Origin: Favolaschia claudopus
Lineage: Eukaryota > Basidiomycota > Agaricomycetes > Agaricales > Mycenaceae
Assembly: GCA_037176885.1 (NCBI GenBank)
Contig: JAWWNJ010000120.1
Coordinates: 372,001-436,000, forward strand
DNA length: 64,000 bases
Direction: 5' to 3'
Position 1 is the stretch's first letter. Each line of letters starts with the position of its first letter. A program made the position numbers and the translations under genes. The notes beneath the pieces are model-generated. The model searched no databases, was not told where the DNA came from, and was given only the letters and a program-made list of their open reading frames with translations. Shown here piece after piece: positions 43,914 to 52,810 of the stretch.

Positions 43914-43976
43914 TCACCCCCTCTTCAAGATTCGTCGCCTCGACGAAGACCAAAGCCCAGTAGAATGAACGATCTT

Positions 43977-45213
43977 TCAAAATCCTGGATCGCCACGGAA
44001 GAGTAGGTTGCCCTGGGAGTCAATCCGCGAATCTGACGCAGACACTGCAACACCTCGCCGTGCCGTCTGTTGTCGACGTCCCCTTTCAGGTGGAATAGCA
44101 TCAATGGCCATAGGCGAAGGAGCTACTGAACGTGGAGAGGGGGACGGGATGGCAGTGGGCATGGCCACCGAGGGGGCATAAGGAGTAGAGCTGGGGCGGG
44201 GAGTAGGAATTGGGGACGCCATTAGAGCCTTTGCGGTAGCTGCTGGCGGCTAATTTTTCTCACGACCCACTAAGCACCTGGTCTCAAGTAAGCCACCCTG
44301 AGCAGCTGTTATGAAGGACATCTCAAGGTGGCTAACTTGGCCCAGTAGCATCAGCAGTCGTTGTGTGGCACGAGCCGCCAGTTCGTGTGGCGGCTCACCG
44401 CAAAGGCTCTATTACCTGCGTAGGAATAGAGATGGTGGCAGGGTTATGGGGTAGGGAGTTCGAGGCGGGGTAGGAAGACTCCTGTGGTGCAAATCGCACC
44501 CCAGACTTCCTTGGCTGTGTAGCGGCACCTGGGTGCGGCTGAGCACTGGCCGCTGGAGGGGGTGGAACCGGAGCCGGTGGCTGAGACGGATGGACGGGGT
44601 GTGCGCGCTTCTTCAGCGGGCGAGCGCCCTCGCCAGAAGCGTTCGGCAAAACTGGCACCGGGCCAGGAGGGGGAGGGGCAGGGTCCCCGGAAAGGCGTGA
44701 CGGACCTTTCTTCTTAGAGCGGATACGCTTACGCATGAAACGCTTCCCAAGCGCAATTAGCGCTTCGCCGATTTGCTGGTCGGTACCACGGATAGATACA
44801 CGGCGCTCCAAGGGGGAAGCCTTATCAGTATAGGCTCGAAGTTGGGCGCCGGAGATGTCGTGCGACTGATGAAGACCCTTACCACCACGGCCAACGATAT
44901 GCCCGACGACCGAGTCAGGCACCACAAGCGTACACGAGTAGCGGGACGGTGCGTCCTGTGCAGTAGGGAGGGTTTCGGCGAGTGGTATGGCGGTGTGGCC
45001 GACAGCGATGATGGCAGGGGTAGGGGCTGGGGTTGAAGGTTTAGAGCCCCAGCGAGCGCCATCCCAGGAGAAGCGCCAGGCATGCCCTCGGGGAGTAGAG
45101 GCTGCAGTGTCCCCAAACTCAAGACGATCAAGACGGTCGTGGACGCGCTGTAGTTCGCTTCGAAGGAGAGTGCAGTAGGAATAAAGGTCCTGAGGAACTG
45201 CGGGGGTTGCCAT
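43977..45213 (-). pseudogene. KH-domain protein of the LTR element, interrupted by a MITE
   Basis: From ATG 45,213: an N-terminal coiled-coil-like start (LLRSELQRVHDRLDRLE), then a single KH RNA-binding domain at about residues 92-160 with the GxxG loop (VGHIVGRGGKG) and the closing IRGTDQQIGEALIALGKR. A basic patch (RKRIRSKKK) follows, then a long Pro-rich, low-complexity tail. At 44,410 the frame runs into a MITE (44,225-44,409); after it the Pro/Ser-rich tail continues (ASPIPTPRPSSTPY) to a stop at 43,977. Joining across the MITE keeps the frame, so the original protein had about 350 residues. As the sole gene of an LTR element it is a gag-like or RNA-binding protein; retroviral-type zinc knuckles are absent. 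Confidence 0.75.
44225..44409. mobile_element. MITE family J member inside the KH-domain gene
   Basis: Ends GAGCCTTTGCGGT ... ACCGCAAAGGCTC with CATTA on the left and TATTA on the right (4 of 5). The inner palindrome GGCGGCT / AGCCGCC resembles family J copy 1. The frame of the host ORF is restored when it and one copy of the short duplication are removed. Confidence 0.8.
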
Positions 45214-45318
45214 AGCAAGGGAGGTGTAAGGTCGATGGTAGGATGAGGGCAGAGTAGGAAGTAGGGTGGTCGGCTGGGGCTAGGAGAGTGCCAGAGTCGA
45301 ATAGAAGGTTTGTTATGC

Positions 45319-45503
45319 TGTAAGGGGAGAAGGGCCCAGGAGCCAAGTCGATAACAAACCTGGGGATCAGAGATCCCCAGCGGACTACTTATATACAAGA
45401 GGTGACGTAAGATATGACATAAGTGAGCACACAGCATGATGTCTTGGAGACAGAGAACTTCTGCCCAAGTCAAAGGACGTCATAGCTGTGGAGTCCCCTG
45501 ACA
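45319..45503. repeat. LTR (5' LTR in the element's orientation)
   Basis: 185 bp; matches 43,729-43,913 except for one A/G difference near its start. Confidence 0.93.
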
Positions 45504-45538
45504 ATTGTCCCTCTTTGTGCGACGAAGGTTGTCGAGTA

Positions 45539-45704
45539 CAGTCGAAGCTGTCATAACCCATAGCTCCCATAACCCATAATCTCCCTTAACCCATACATTT
45601 TTGGGGGTTTTTGACCGGTTTTTGGCTGGGATAACCCATAAATCTATAATATCCCATAGCTTTTTGGCCCTACCGAGGGCTATGGGTTATGACAGCTTCG
45701 ACTG
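45539..45704. mobile_element. MITE family A, copy 2 (TA duplication)
   Basis: 166 bp, same ends as copy 1; TA at 45,537-45,538 and 45,705-45,706. It lies 30 bp from the right duplication of the LTR element. Confidence 0.92.
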
Positions 45705-45829
45705 TACTTTGAAAAGATGTAGCTGTTGTCGAAGATTTGTTTGTTTCCGTGTCGTTGAATAGAATTGTTTCGGATTGCGTCGAGTGCAAGCAAAGAAAGC
45801 GGTGATTTATTATATCAATACATACCATA

Positions 45830-46010
45830 TATTGTAGACTTCGCGAATTGTTGTACATATACCTTATTCGCTGTTCGTAGAAAGGAGATGTCGGGTGGGT
45901 AAGAGATTGACACAGCTGCGCAACGCCTCCATTTCCTACACGAAGAGCTGTCAGGCGAGGATTTGAGTGGGAGATGAAGAAGAGGAAAAGAGAGCCGACT
46001 ATGTATTGAC
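45830..46010 (-). pseudogene. Second short RPN1-like fragment
   Basis: The phrase YPPDISFLRTANKVYVQQF repeats, with changes, the RPN1 segment PPPDDISFLRTAHKIYVQH found at about 46,640. Only about 35 residues are recognisable. It indicates a partial duplication of the RPN1 relic. Confidence 0.55.
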
Positions 46011-46033
46011 ACGGAACCGCAAGGTCACCAGTG

Positions 46034-46108
46034 TTCGCCCTAAGGGATAAGGCCTTATTAAGGTTAAGGCTTATTAAGGCCTTAACATAAGCCTTAAGCA
46101 CTGGCCGC
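46034..46108. repeat. Small palindromic element (CAGTG ... CACTG, AAGGCCTTA motifs)
   Basis: About 75 bp bounded by CAGTGTTCGCCCTAAGG and CCTTAAGCACTG, filled with AAGGCCTTAAT-type words. In style it matches the larger hAT-like repeats at 8.5 and 12.7 kb. Confidence 0.5.
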
Positions 46109-46129
46109 TCAGGTACCCAGGCCCTTAAG

Positions 46130-47280
46130 GGTGATGCCGAGCTTCATGCCGACAACCCGGGTATCTCCGGCGCCTGCAACCAAACCGTCCGATCATTTCG
46201 TGGCTGTCGGCCTTGGGCATCCTCCTTGAAGCTTCGGGAACAAGGTCGATGCCCACAGCAGAAGCGACGTGTTCCGAGCGCGAACTTTGCGCTGTGGCAC
46301 TCAACCAGAGAGTCATAAAAAAAGTAGCACTCACTTTGCTCGTTTCGAAAGGAATGCTCCCCAAAGTCTTCGGGGAATTCGTCCTCAATATCGATTTCTT
46401 CGTCAGGATTCGCGGACGGGGTGCGTAGCCACTCGATAGGTATTTGCGCGCGCGCCAGGAGGAATGCTAGTTGCCGTTTCATTAGTCTGTGACCGCTTGA
46501 GGGTATCGCGCAGAAACGCACGGGTTTCCGGGTACGTTGGAAGTCTTCCCGAACGAGTGCGGGATCACCAAGCCGTATTGCAAGGGCAAGGGCTTCAGGG
46601 AATTTGCGGTGCTGTACGTATATCTTGTGTGCTGTCCGTAAGAAGGAGATGTCGTCCGGTGGGGGCAAGAGGTTGACGCAGCTACATACATTTAGCGACC
46701 TCAATGATACTGACAGAAATTACGCTCACCGTATCATGTACTGACAAACGCGGTTGAACGTATCGTCGTCCACCAATTGTGCGATCCCGTCTATGACCTA
46801 TCAAAAAGACGGCACACTCTCTCGCCAAAGAACGCAGATCGTCGATGCCGGCTTCCGGTGTTGGCGCGTCGTCGACCTCAGTCTCACGGAAAGTGTATTT
46901 GTCCCCGAGTTCGGCGGCAAGGTGCCGAACGTATGTACCGGGATCAGCAAGAGGAGAGCCTTCTAGCTGAGAAGACGAAGCTAAAAGCCGGTAGCGCAGA
47001 GTTCCACGGGGTTGAGTGTCGGAGTAGGTCATAGCGAGGACAGAGAGAATGTCCGCAAAGGGAGACTAAGGTCCAGAGGTAACCATAAGTGCACCGACAG
47101 ATAACGGCGACGTACCTTGTCGTCGGAAGCAGGCCATGGATATACATAGCGGTCGCAGAAATTTGAGAGGTTTCGGAACGGAAGTCATAGACGACGTGAA
47201 CGTTCTTATTAACGTGCGGAGAGTCTCCAGAGCGGTGATAGACCCGGTATTGGGCCAGGGCTGAATTTATTCATTTTCAG
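46130..47280 (-). pseudogene. RPN1: RPN1 (26S proteasome regulatory subunit) partial, decayed copy
   Basis: Minus-strand reading in gene order: LETLRTLIRTFTSSMTSVP and KPLKFLRP (about 47,240-47,180); a shifted PWPASDDK; an intron that still has GT...AG borders (about 47,114-47,073); PFADILSVLAMTYSDTQPRG (about 47,065); GTLRYRLLASS, YVRHLAAELGDKYTFRE, DDLRSLARECAVFLIGH; then LLPPPDDISFLRTAHKIYVQ, FPEALALAIRLGDPALV and MKRQLAFLLARAQIPIEWL. This is the N-terminal third of the proteasome base subunit RPN1, which runs to about 900-1000 residues in functional genes. Small deletions, frame changes and loss of the 'HY...' segment after FLRP show decay. Retained introns mean a DNA-level copy and not a retrocopy. 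The working gene must be elsewhere. Confidence 0.85.
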
Positions 47281-49020
47281 TTCAAGTGCTATTGTATTAA
47301 AAGAGTAATAATACATTAAATACCAAGGGAATACGCTCGTATGAGGACTGGCGTTTGCCTGAGCGGCCAGTTAAAGGATTATACACTAGTGGGAGGTCTG
47401 GCACTGTCTAAGACTGCGCTGGTATAGCGTGGAAGTTATAATACTCCAGAACAGACCTATCACGATAGGTCTCTAACCATCCGGAATAGGATTGGGAGTC
47501 GCCCTGTGTTCCGACCAAAGGCAGAATGAGTGGGATATTACTTGGGACTTATAAGAACCTGCCGAAAGGCCAGAAGGAGTGTTTCCTGGAGGCAAGAGGC
47601 TTTCACGAATAATTCTATAAATCAATTGCGAGGGATTTGCGGATGCAGAATATTCCTACAAGGAACTACACGTCCCGAGGTAGCTGCCGCCGTATTACGA
47701 TCAAGGAGCACGGTCCGAGAAGGGACACCCATTAATGCCAATTTGGGCAATATTGATTGGGCCGCAGCGGGCCACTGTCATAACATAATGATCGGGATAA
47801 GGGAGTGGAACTCAATGCACTTTTGATCCATTTCCTGTTCTGGCAACCAAGGATAGGGCGAGGGCATAGCGGGCCCTAAGTTTCTCTCACCATATACCCG
47901 TTTGTCAATTGTTCGGTCTCTTATTATTTATTAGTGAAAGGTATAAAAGGCATCGTTTTCCTGTACTGGTTCTCTAGTGGATTCCCTCCTCTCGTTGTGA
48001 GCGTCAAGCCAGTATTGGCTTCGTGAACAACTAGAAGTTGGACTCCATTCGAGATAAACTCCAGAAGCTTATTTGTTTCTTTGGTTTGTTTCGTCAATAT
48101 ATACTGTCTGTTGGATCATCTCTTGAATTGTACGCGTGGAATATTGGAAATTTTGGGAACTTACGCGTGGAATTATAAGAACTTTTGACCTACGGGACGC
48201 GTGAAACAGTTATCGGACATCTTTCGCGAGTGATATATTGGCTTAACAAGCAACTTAAACACCTAAACCTCTTGAGAAGAGTTACATCTCAAACCCTTGT
48301 TGAAACCCACTTCCTGTGTCAACATAGGACTCGTTTAGACGTTCTCTGTACAAAGTCAGCAATCGCGAAAGCTTAAGTTTAGTATATTTTGAGTATTAGG
48401 ATAGTTGGATTGCCACAGTCTATACTGGACTGGAACCCCGAACCTCGCACGTCGATCTTATAGTGGTTTAGGATTATATTTAAGATTTGATTAGGGATTT
48501 AATTCCTTTCATTTCTTGGGTGTTTTCCATAGTTGCCCTATAGTCAGCGTTTCAGCGGGTCAGTAGAGCTCTGTATTAGATTCCTGAATAGACTTTCTAC
48601 CAATTTGAATGGTAAACACACGAGTTCTTCGCCCCTCCCCTCCTTTGCATCCTTGCCGTCATGTTTTTAGGATCCTCTGAGGGAACTTGGATGTCGAAGT
48701 CTGTAAAGTATGGCATAAGGTGACCCCGATGCGCCGGTGAATGATTTGCGAGCAACGCGACTGTTGCCGAGCTTGAAAACAGGCCTGCAGGCCATTCAGG
48801 TAGGTATGTAGGCGAGGAACAACAGAGACAAGCGGGGATCTGGACCCCGTGCCCGATGATGCCGTGCTGTAAAGTAAAAGAACTCAACAGCATTGACATC
48901 ATCGCGGCGGGCCTGAAAAGCCGGGAAAATCGGTCCGGGGACCGTCCGAGCCTTGTGCACTGGGTCGCGCGACGGCGCCGCTGGCGGCGGGACAAACCGA
49001 GTACAGCGTCAAACGGCCGG
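47281..49020. other. Non-coding interval with a TATA-like promoter signature
   Basis: No gene recognised. A TATAAAAGG word at about 47,942 and three tacgcgtgga/gacgcgtga phrases (about 48,130-48,205) suggest a former regulatory region or LTR. 48,600-49,020 is GC-rich and without a family resemblance. Confidence 0.3.
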
Positions 49021-49660
49021 CGGGAGGGCCCGCTCGCTGTGCCAGATACAAATCCTATAGCTTGTCAAATTTCACAATATATTGAGTGTCATTCACAATA
49101 TATTGAGTGACTCAATATATATTGACCGCCAACTCACACTACAGTCGAAGCTGTCATAACCCATAGCTCCCATAACCCATAATCTCCCTTAACCCATACA
49201 TTTTTGGGGGTTTTTGACCGGTTTTTGGCTGGGATAACCCATAAATCTATAATATCCCATAGCTTTTTGGCCCTACCGAGGGCTATGGGTTATGACAGCT
49301 TCGACTGCTTCTATTGTCTGTCTCGTCAAGCTATACAAACCATATTGCGACCTGAAGCTCTATTCACACTCAAGTATATGAGGTACACTTGCATCATAAG
49401 GGGTTTTGATTTTTTTTACAAAACGAACAGCATACGACACAGCGAGCGGGCCCTCCCTCCTACTGTCCGAGCCATGGCTCGGGGCCTTCCGCCCTGCGGC
49501 GCTGTTGCGGCGGCTGTTGAGCTCAAGCCTCGGGCTTCTCGGTCAACTCTCCGGCCCAATTCGGGCCCGATTTCCGACATTTGGCTGGGCTTGGCTACGG
49601 CGTTCCATCGTGTGAACTGCCTCCGAAACGGGAAAGGCAGTTGAAACTACTAGTACCGTG
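49021..49660. repeat. Composite repeat P, copy 1 (AT-rich core with GC-rich arms), invaded by MITE A
   Basis: A short GC-rich left arm (GGGAGGGCCCGCTCGCTGTG), an AT-rich core with the hairpin CAATATATTGAGTG, and a right arm starting CACAGCGAGCGGGCCCTCCC that continues about 200 bp as the inverted counterpart of 55,560-55,750. The core is split by MITE A copy 3. Arms in opposite orientation suggest a foldback-type element. Confidence 0.65.
49142..49307. mobile_element. MITE family A, copy 3, nested in repeat P
   Basis: 166 bp with CAGTCGAAGCTG ends. TA precedes it (49,140-49,141); the right TA appears mutated or deleted (ctt follows). The empty site aactcacactatatattgtctg is present in the other repeat-P copies at about 55,825-55,845 and 56,037-56,057. 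Confidence 0.9.
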
Positions 49661-50450
49661 TTTCTTTTCCGAGACCTCAGTTAATGGTTCTGCAGAAAAT
49701 AAACCACCTGCAACTTGCTTGCTCCATTGTATTTCTGAGTGATTGTGTGAATCCTGACAAGGTGGGGACTCCTGAGCTTGCGAGAGGAGTGCATTGTCTT
49801 GTGACAAGCGGAGTGCACGTGACGTGTGACGTGACTCTCCTCTTCTCGACGCTCATGTCGAGCACACGGCACGACGCCCTCGAGCTCATTCGACACACCT
49901 TCGGGCTTTGGATTTTCTTTTTCCTTAGCTGCATTCTGGAGCTCACTCTTCCCCGGACACGACTCTATGGCTACAGCACCAGGTTCTGTGAAGTCGGCAC
50001 ATCCGACCCCTTTTGCCGTATACAACTATTACACCTCTTCCTACTGAGGGTATGCCCTATGCTTAATTTATTTGCTACTTTTGTCCGGTAGCTATGCGAA
50101 CTCTACGCCTGCAATGATACCCCTATTCGGACTTGGAGCTAGCATCTCTGCCTGGGTCTCGGATTGTGATTAGGAATCAAGAACGACGACAGGGAGCTGT
50201 GAACCAGGTGAGTCCTCTCATTCTGTCTTTCTTCTTGATACATATCCCTCCACTTTACTCCAATTGCGCTTGATATATTCCACTTCGATCCACTCCGTGC
50301 TTTGTTTCGATCCTCTTTTCATAATGCTACAATCTTCTGCGATCATACACATGTTTCCCCGTCTACATGTGCTTCCCCCTGCTGTTATATTATGCACTTC
50401 CATTCATTGCCTACTGCGTGTTCACCCAACTTTCCCGCCGACGCGCCTCT
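49661..50450. other. Unassigned interval
   Basis: A + strand open stretch at 49,684-50,091 has no recognisable motif. The rest shows nothing. Confidence 0.3.
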
Positions 50451-50955
50451 TCTACGGGGTTAATCACTGCGTCCTCTACGGCGATGCAATTCGCCAGTGC
50501 CTCCATGCACTTCCGCTTACATGTGTCTTCTACGGCGAAGCATCCGCCTGCGCTTACATGCGCTACGCTTCCATGCGTCTCCTACGGCGATATTACGCCA
50601 GTGCCTACATGCGCTTACGCCTACGTGCGTCTCCTACGGCGATACATCCGCCAGTGCCTACATGCACCTACGCCTACGTGTGTTTCCTACGGCGATAAAT
50701 CCGCCAGTGCCTAAGTACATGCACCTACACGTACGTGCGTTTTCCTACGGCGATAAATCCGCCAGTGCCTACATGCACCTACGCTTATATGCGTCCCTAC
50801 GGCGATAAATCCGCCAGTGCCTACAGGCACCTACGCTTATATGCATCCCCTACGGCGATACGTCTGCCTGCGCCTACATGCGCGACGCTTGTATCCGTCT
50901 CCTACGGCGATACATCCGCCCGCGCCTACATGCGATTACATTGCCAGCGTCCCCA
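50451..50955. repeat. 52-bp minisatellite
   Basis: The unit starts CTACGGCGATAAATCCGCCA and continues gtgcctacatgcacctacgc... Starts are at 50,476, 50,530, 50,582, 50,634, 50,687, 50,745, 50,797, 50,850 and 50,902, i.e. periods of 54, 52, 52, 53, 58, 52, 53 and 52 bp, with a degenerate half unit before. Because the period is not a multiple of three, several long overlapping frames stay open across it; they are not evidence of genes. Confidence 0.9.
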
Positions 50956-52468
50956 TGCATCTACCATGAATCACATGAGACTCGGATATACCTGCACTTG
51001 CATGCACAAGCTCATACAGCAGGGTATGGTCTCGCTCAATGCACCTACAATCTCCGACTCCAACCTTGCGGCTCGTCAATGTGATCGTTGTCACGCGACA
51101 CAGTGCTTTTGTGCACCTGCGACTCCACACTCACTTGTTCGGTCTTCGAACTTGACACGATATTTTTTGGGCACCTGGCGATGGCGAGAACCTCGACAAT
51201 GACCAGTTACATGAATACCTCCCCCCCAGATCGGCTACTTAGTACGCTCTGCATGCTATTTTACCTTTCATTCCACGACTGTGGGAGCGTCTCCATCTCA
51301 GAGGCTGTCCTTCTCGGACGCTGTATTTGGCTTCTAGCCCCGCATCTACTGTGCCCGTTATACGACGTGGTTGATTCATGTTCCCTGCCGTTTACGCTGG
51401 CGCTGCGGCTACACAACTACATGTGCTTTGCCTGCTACTCTGGTTGCTCCCGCACTTAGAAGTGTTTCAATTCCTCGCGACTTATGACATTACCTGCCCG
51501 CTTACATCCACCTTAATTCTCAAGCCACTTACACCCACAAGCATAAACATATTCTTTTCATCCATTTCATCGGTTTACGTTCGCCGCAAATATTGCACCC
51601 TCAAGGTTTCTGATTCATGGACACTGTCAGGGGAACCCCCCGCTTCCCCGACCCGCTCTGCTATTCCTTGCATCACTCCAGCCTTCTTGGGAATGCTACT
51701 CCCTCCAGACTTCCCCCTTTGTCACACCTTCCTCCTTCCGACCCCCGTTCCCTGTGCATGGCCTATTGCCGTAGAGGCCCATGCCACATGCTGTCCTTAC
51801 ATACAGTATGCCCCGTTCCCCTCCTCGACAGACTCCTGTCGACCCTGCGCTCCTACAGCTAGTGCTCAGCGCAACCCGGTTCCCTACTGGTCTTCCGGTC
51901 AGACTTCTAGCCCTCCGAGAGCTCTGGTACCCCGAGCTCTGGTCGTCCGGACCTCCGGCCTTCCGGCTCCGGTCCCCCGGTCCCCGGCCCGGCTTCCCAC
52001 GCTCCCCCGGACCTGGGCCAAGCCCCAGCGGTTCTGTCACCCAAGCCTCGATGCTCCCGCTGTCTCGCCCTGGCTCTAGCGCCCTTCCCGGGTTCCCTGG
52101 GCTCTATTCCCCCGGTTCCCCGACCCTCCGGGCCCCGAGCTCCGGCCCTCCGGACTCCGCCTCCGGTTTCCCACGCTCCCCGGACCACAGGGTATCTCCG
52201 GGCCTTCGTCGGTCTACGATCTCTGGACCAGTATTGTGATCCCTCTTCTGAGCATATCCCTTGTTGGATCATCTGATCATTGATATCACATCATGGATGC
52301 TGTGCTACTACATAGTTCCCACGCACCGTGAGAAGTCACGCGTCACGCGCCCTTTTACTGTGACGCCTGGGCATGGAGACTCCTTACTCTGTTCTCTAAG
52401 GATTCTCCCTCTGCCCAGTGCTTGTTGGACTCTTGAGTACCTCGGGCCTCAGGCCCTGGCAGCTGTTT
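50956..52468. other. Non-coding, C/T- and CCGG-rich interval
   Basis: 51,890-52,200 is a low-complexity tract of degenerate ccggnctccgg units that keeps frames open on both strands. I see no protein family and no RNA gene. Confidence 0.4.
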
Positions 52469-52470
52469 AA

Positions 52471-52810
52471 CGTCGGAAATTTGAAATTTCTCACGTGAGG
52501 CTTCGTAAGGCCTCATGTGGCTGTGAGAGCCGAGGCCCTCATGAGGAAAGTGATATCATACGAGATTAATTCGATTTTTCGAATAGAGGGCCCCCACGGT
52601 ACAGTGTGGGCTGCAGGATCCTTACTCCAGGAACAAAGAACACGTCCAGAGCAGCAGACAAGGTCGGAATGCCTTGCCTCGTCTTGTAGCTGCAAAGAAA
52701 GGTTTGGGCCGCCCATCTCGTAAGGCCGCATGAGGCCTCAAAAGCCTCGGACCATCAAAACAAGGCCGTGTGAGAAAAATGCCTCATGAGGCAAGAGATA
52801 AATTTCCGAC
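52471..52810. repeat. Possible MITE with GGCCTCATGAGG-type motifs
   Basis: Inverted ends GTCGGAAATTT / AAATTTCCGAC, with repeated gcctcatgaggc-like palindromes just inside (52,495-52,545 and 52,725-52,795). No target duplication found. The design echoes the hAT-like MITEs at the left of the window. Confidence 0.6.

Larger units (their letters stand above)
43729..45503 (-). mobile_element. Small LTR element with a KH-domain ORF (5-bp duplication ATTGT)
   Basis: Direct 185-bp repeats TGTAAGGGGAGAAG...CCCCTGACA bound the unit (43,729-43,913 and 45,319-45,503). They differ, as far as I can see, at one position. ATTGT flanks both sides (43,724-43,728; 45,504-45,508). On the coding (minus) strand a purine tract GAAGAGGGGG lies beside the 3' LTR (43,914-43,930). 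There is no protease, RT or integrase, so it must be mobilised in trans. A 185-bp MITE sits inside. Confidence 0.93.

Noticed and set aside
43729..45503. Interpretation of the KH-domain element as two tandem solo LTRs around a host gene
   Set aside because: Matching ATTGT duplications outside and a purine tract beside one LTR fit a single insertion; no duplication lies inside.
50264..51202. Several 100-155 codon ORFs around the minisatellite
   Set aside because: They exist only because the 52-bp repeat lacks stops in several frames.
51378..52272. Long Pro/Ser-rich ORFs on both strands
   Set aside because: Low-complexity ccgg/tccgg DNA keeps both strands open; no single convincing reading.
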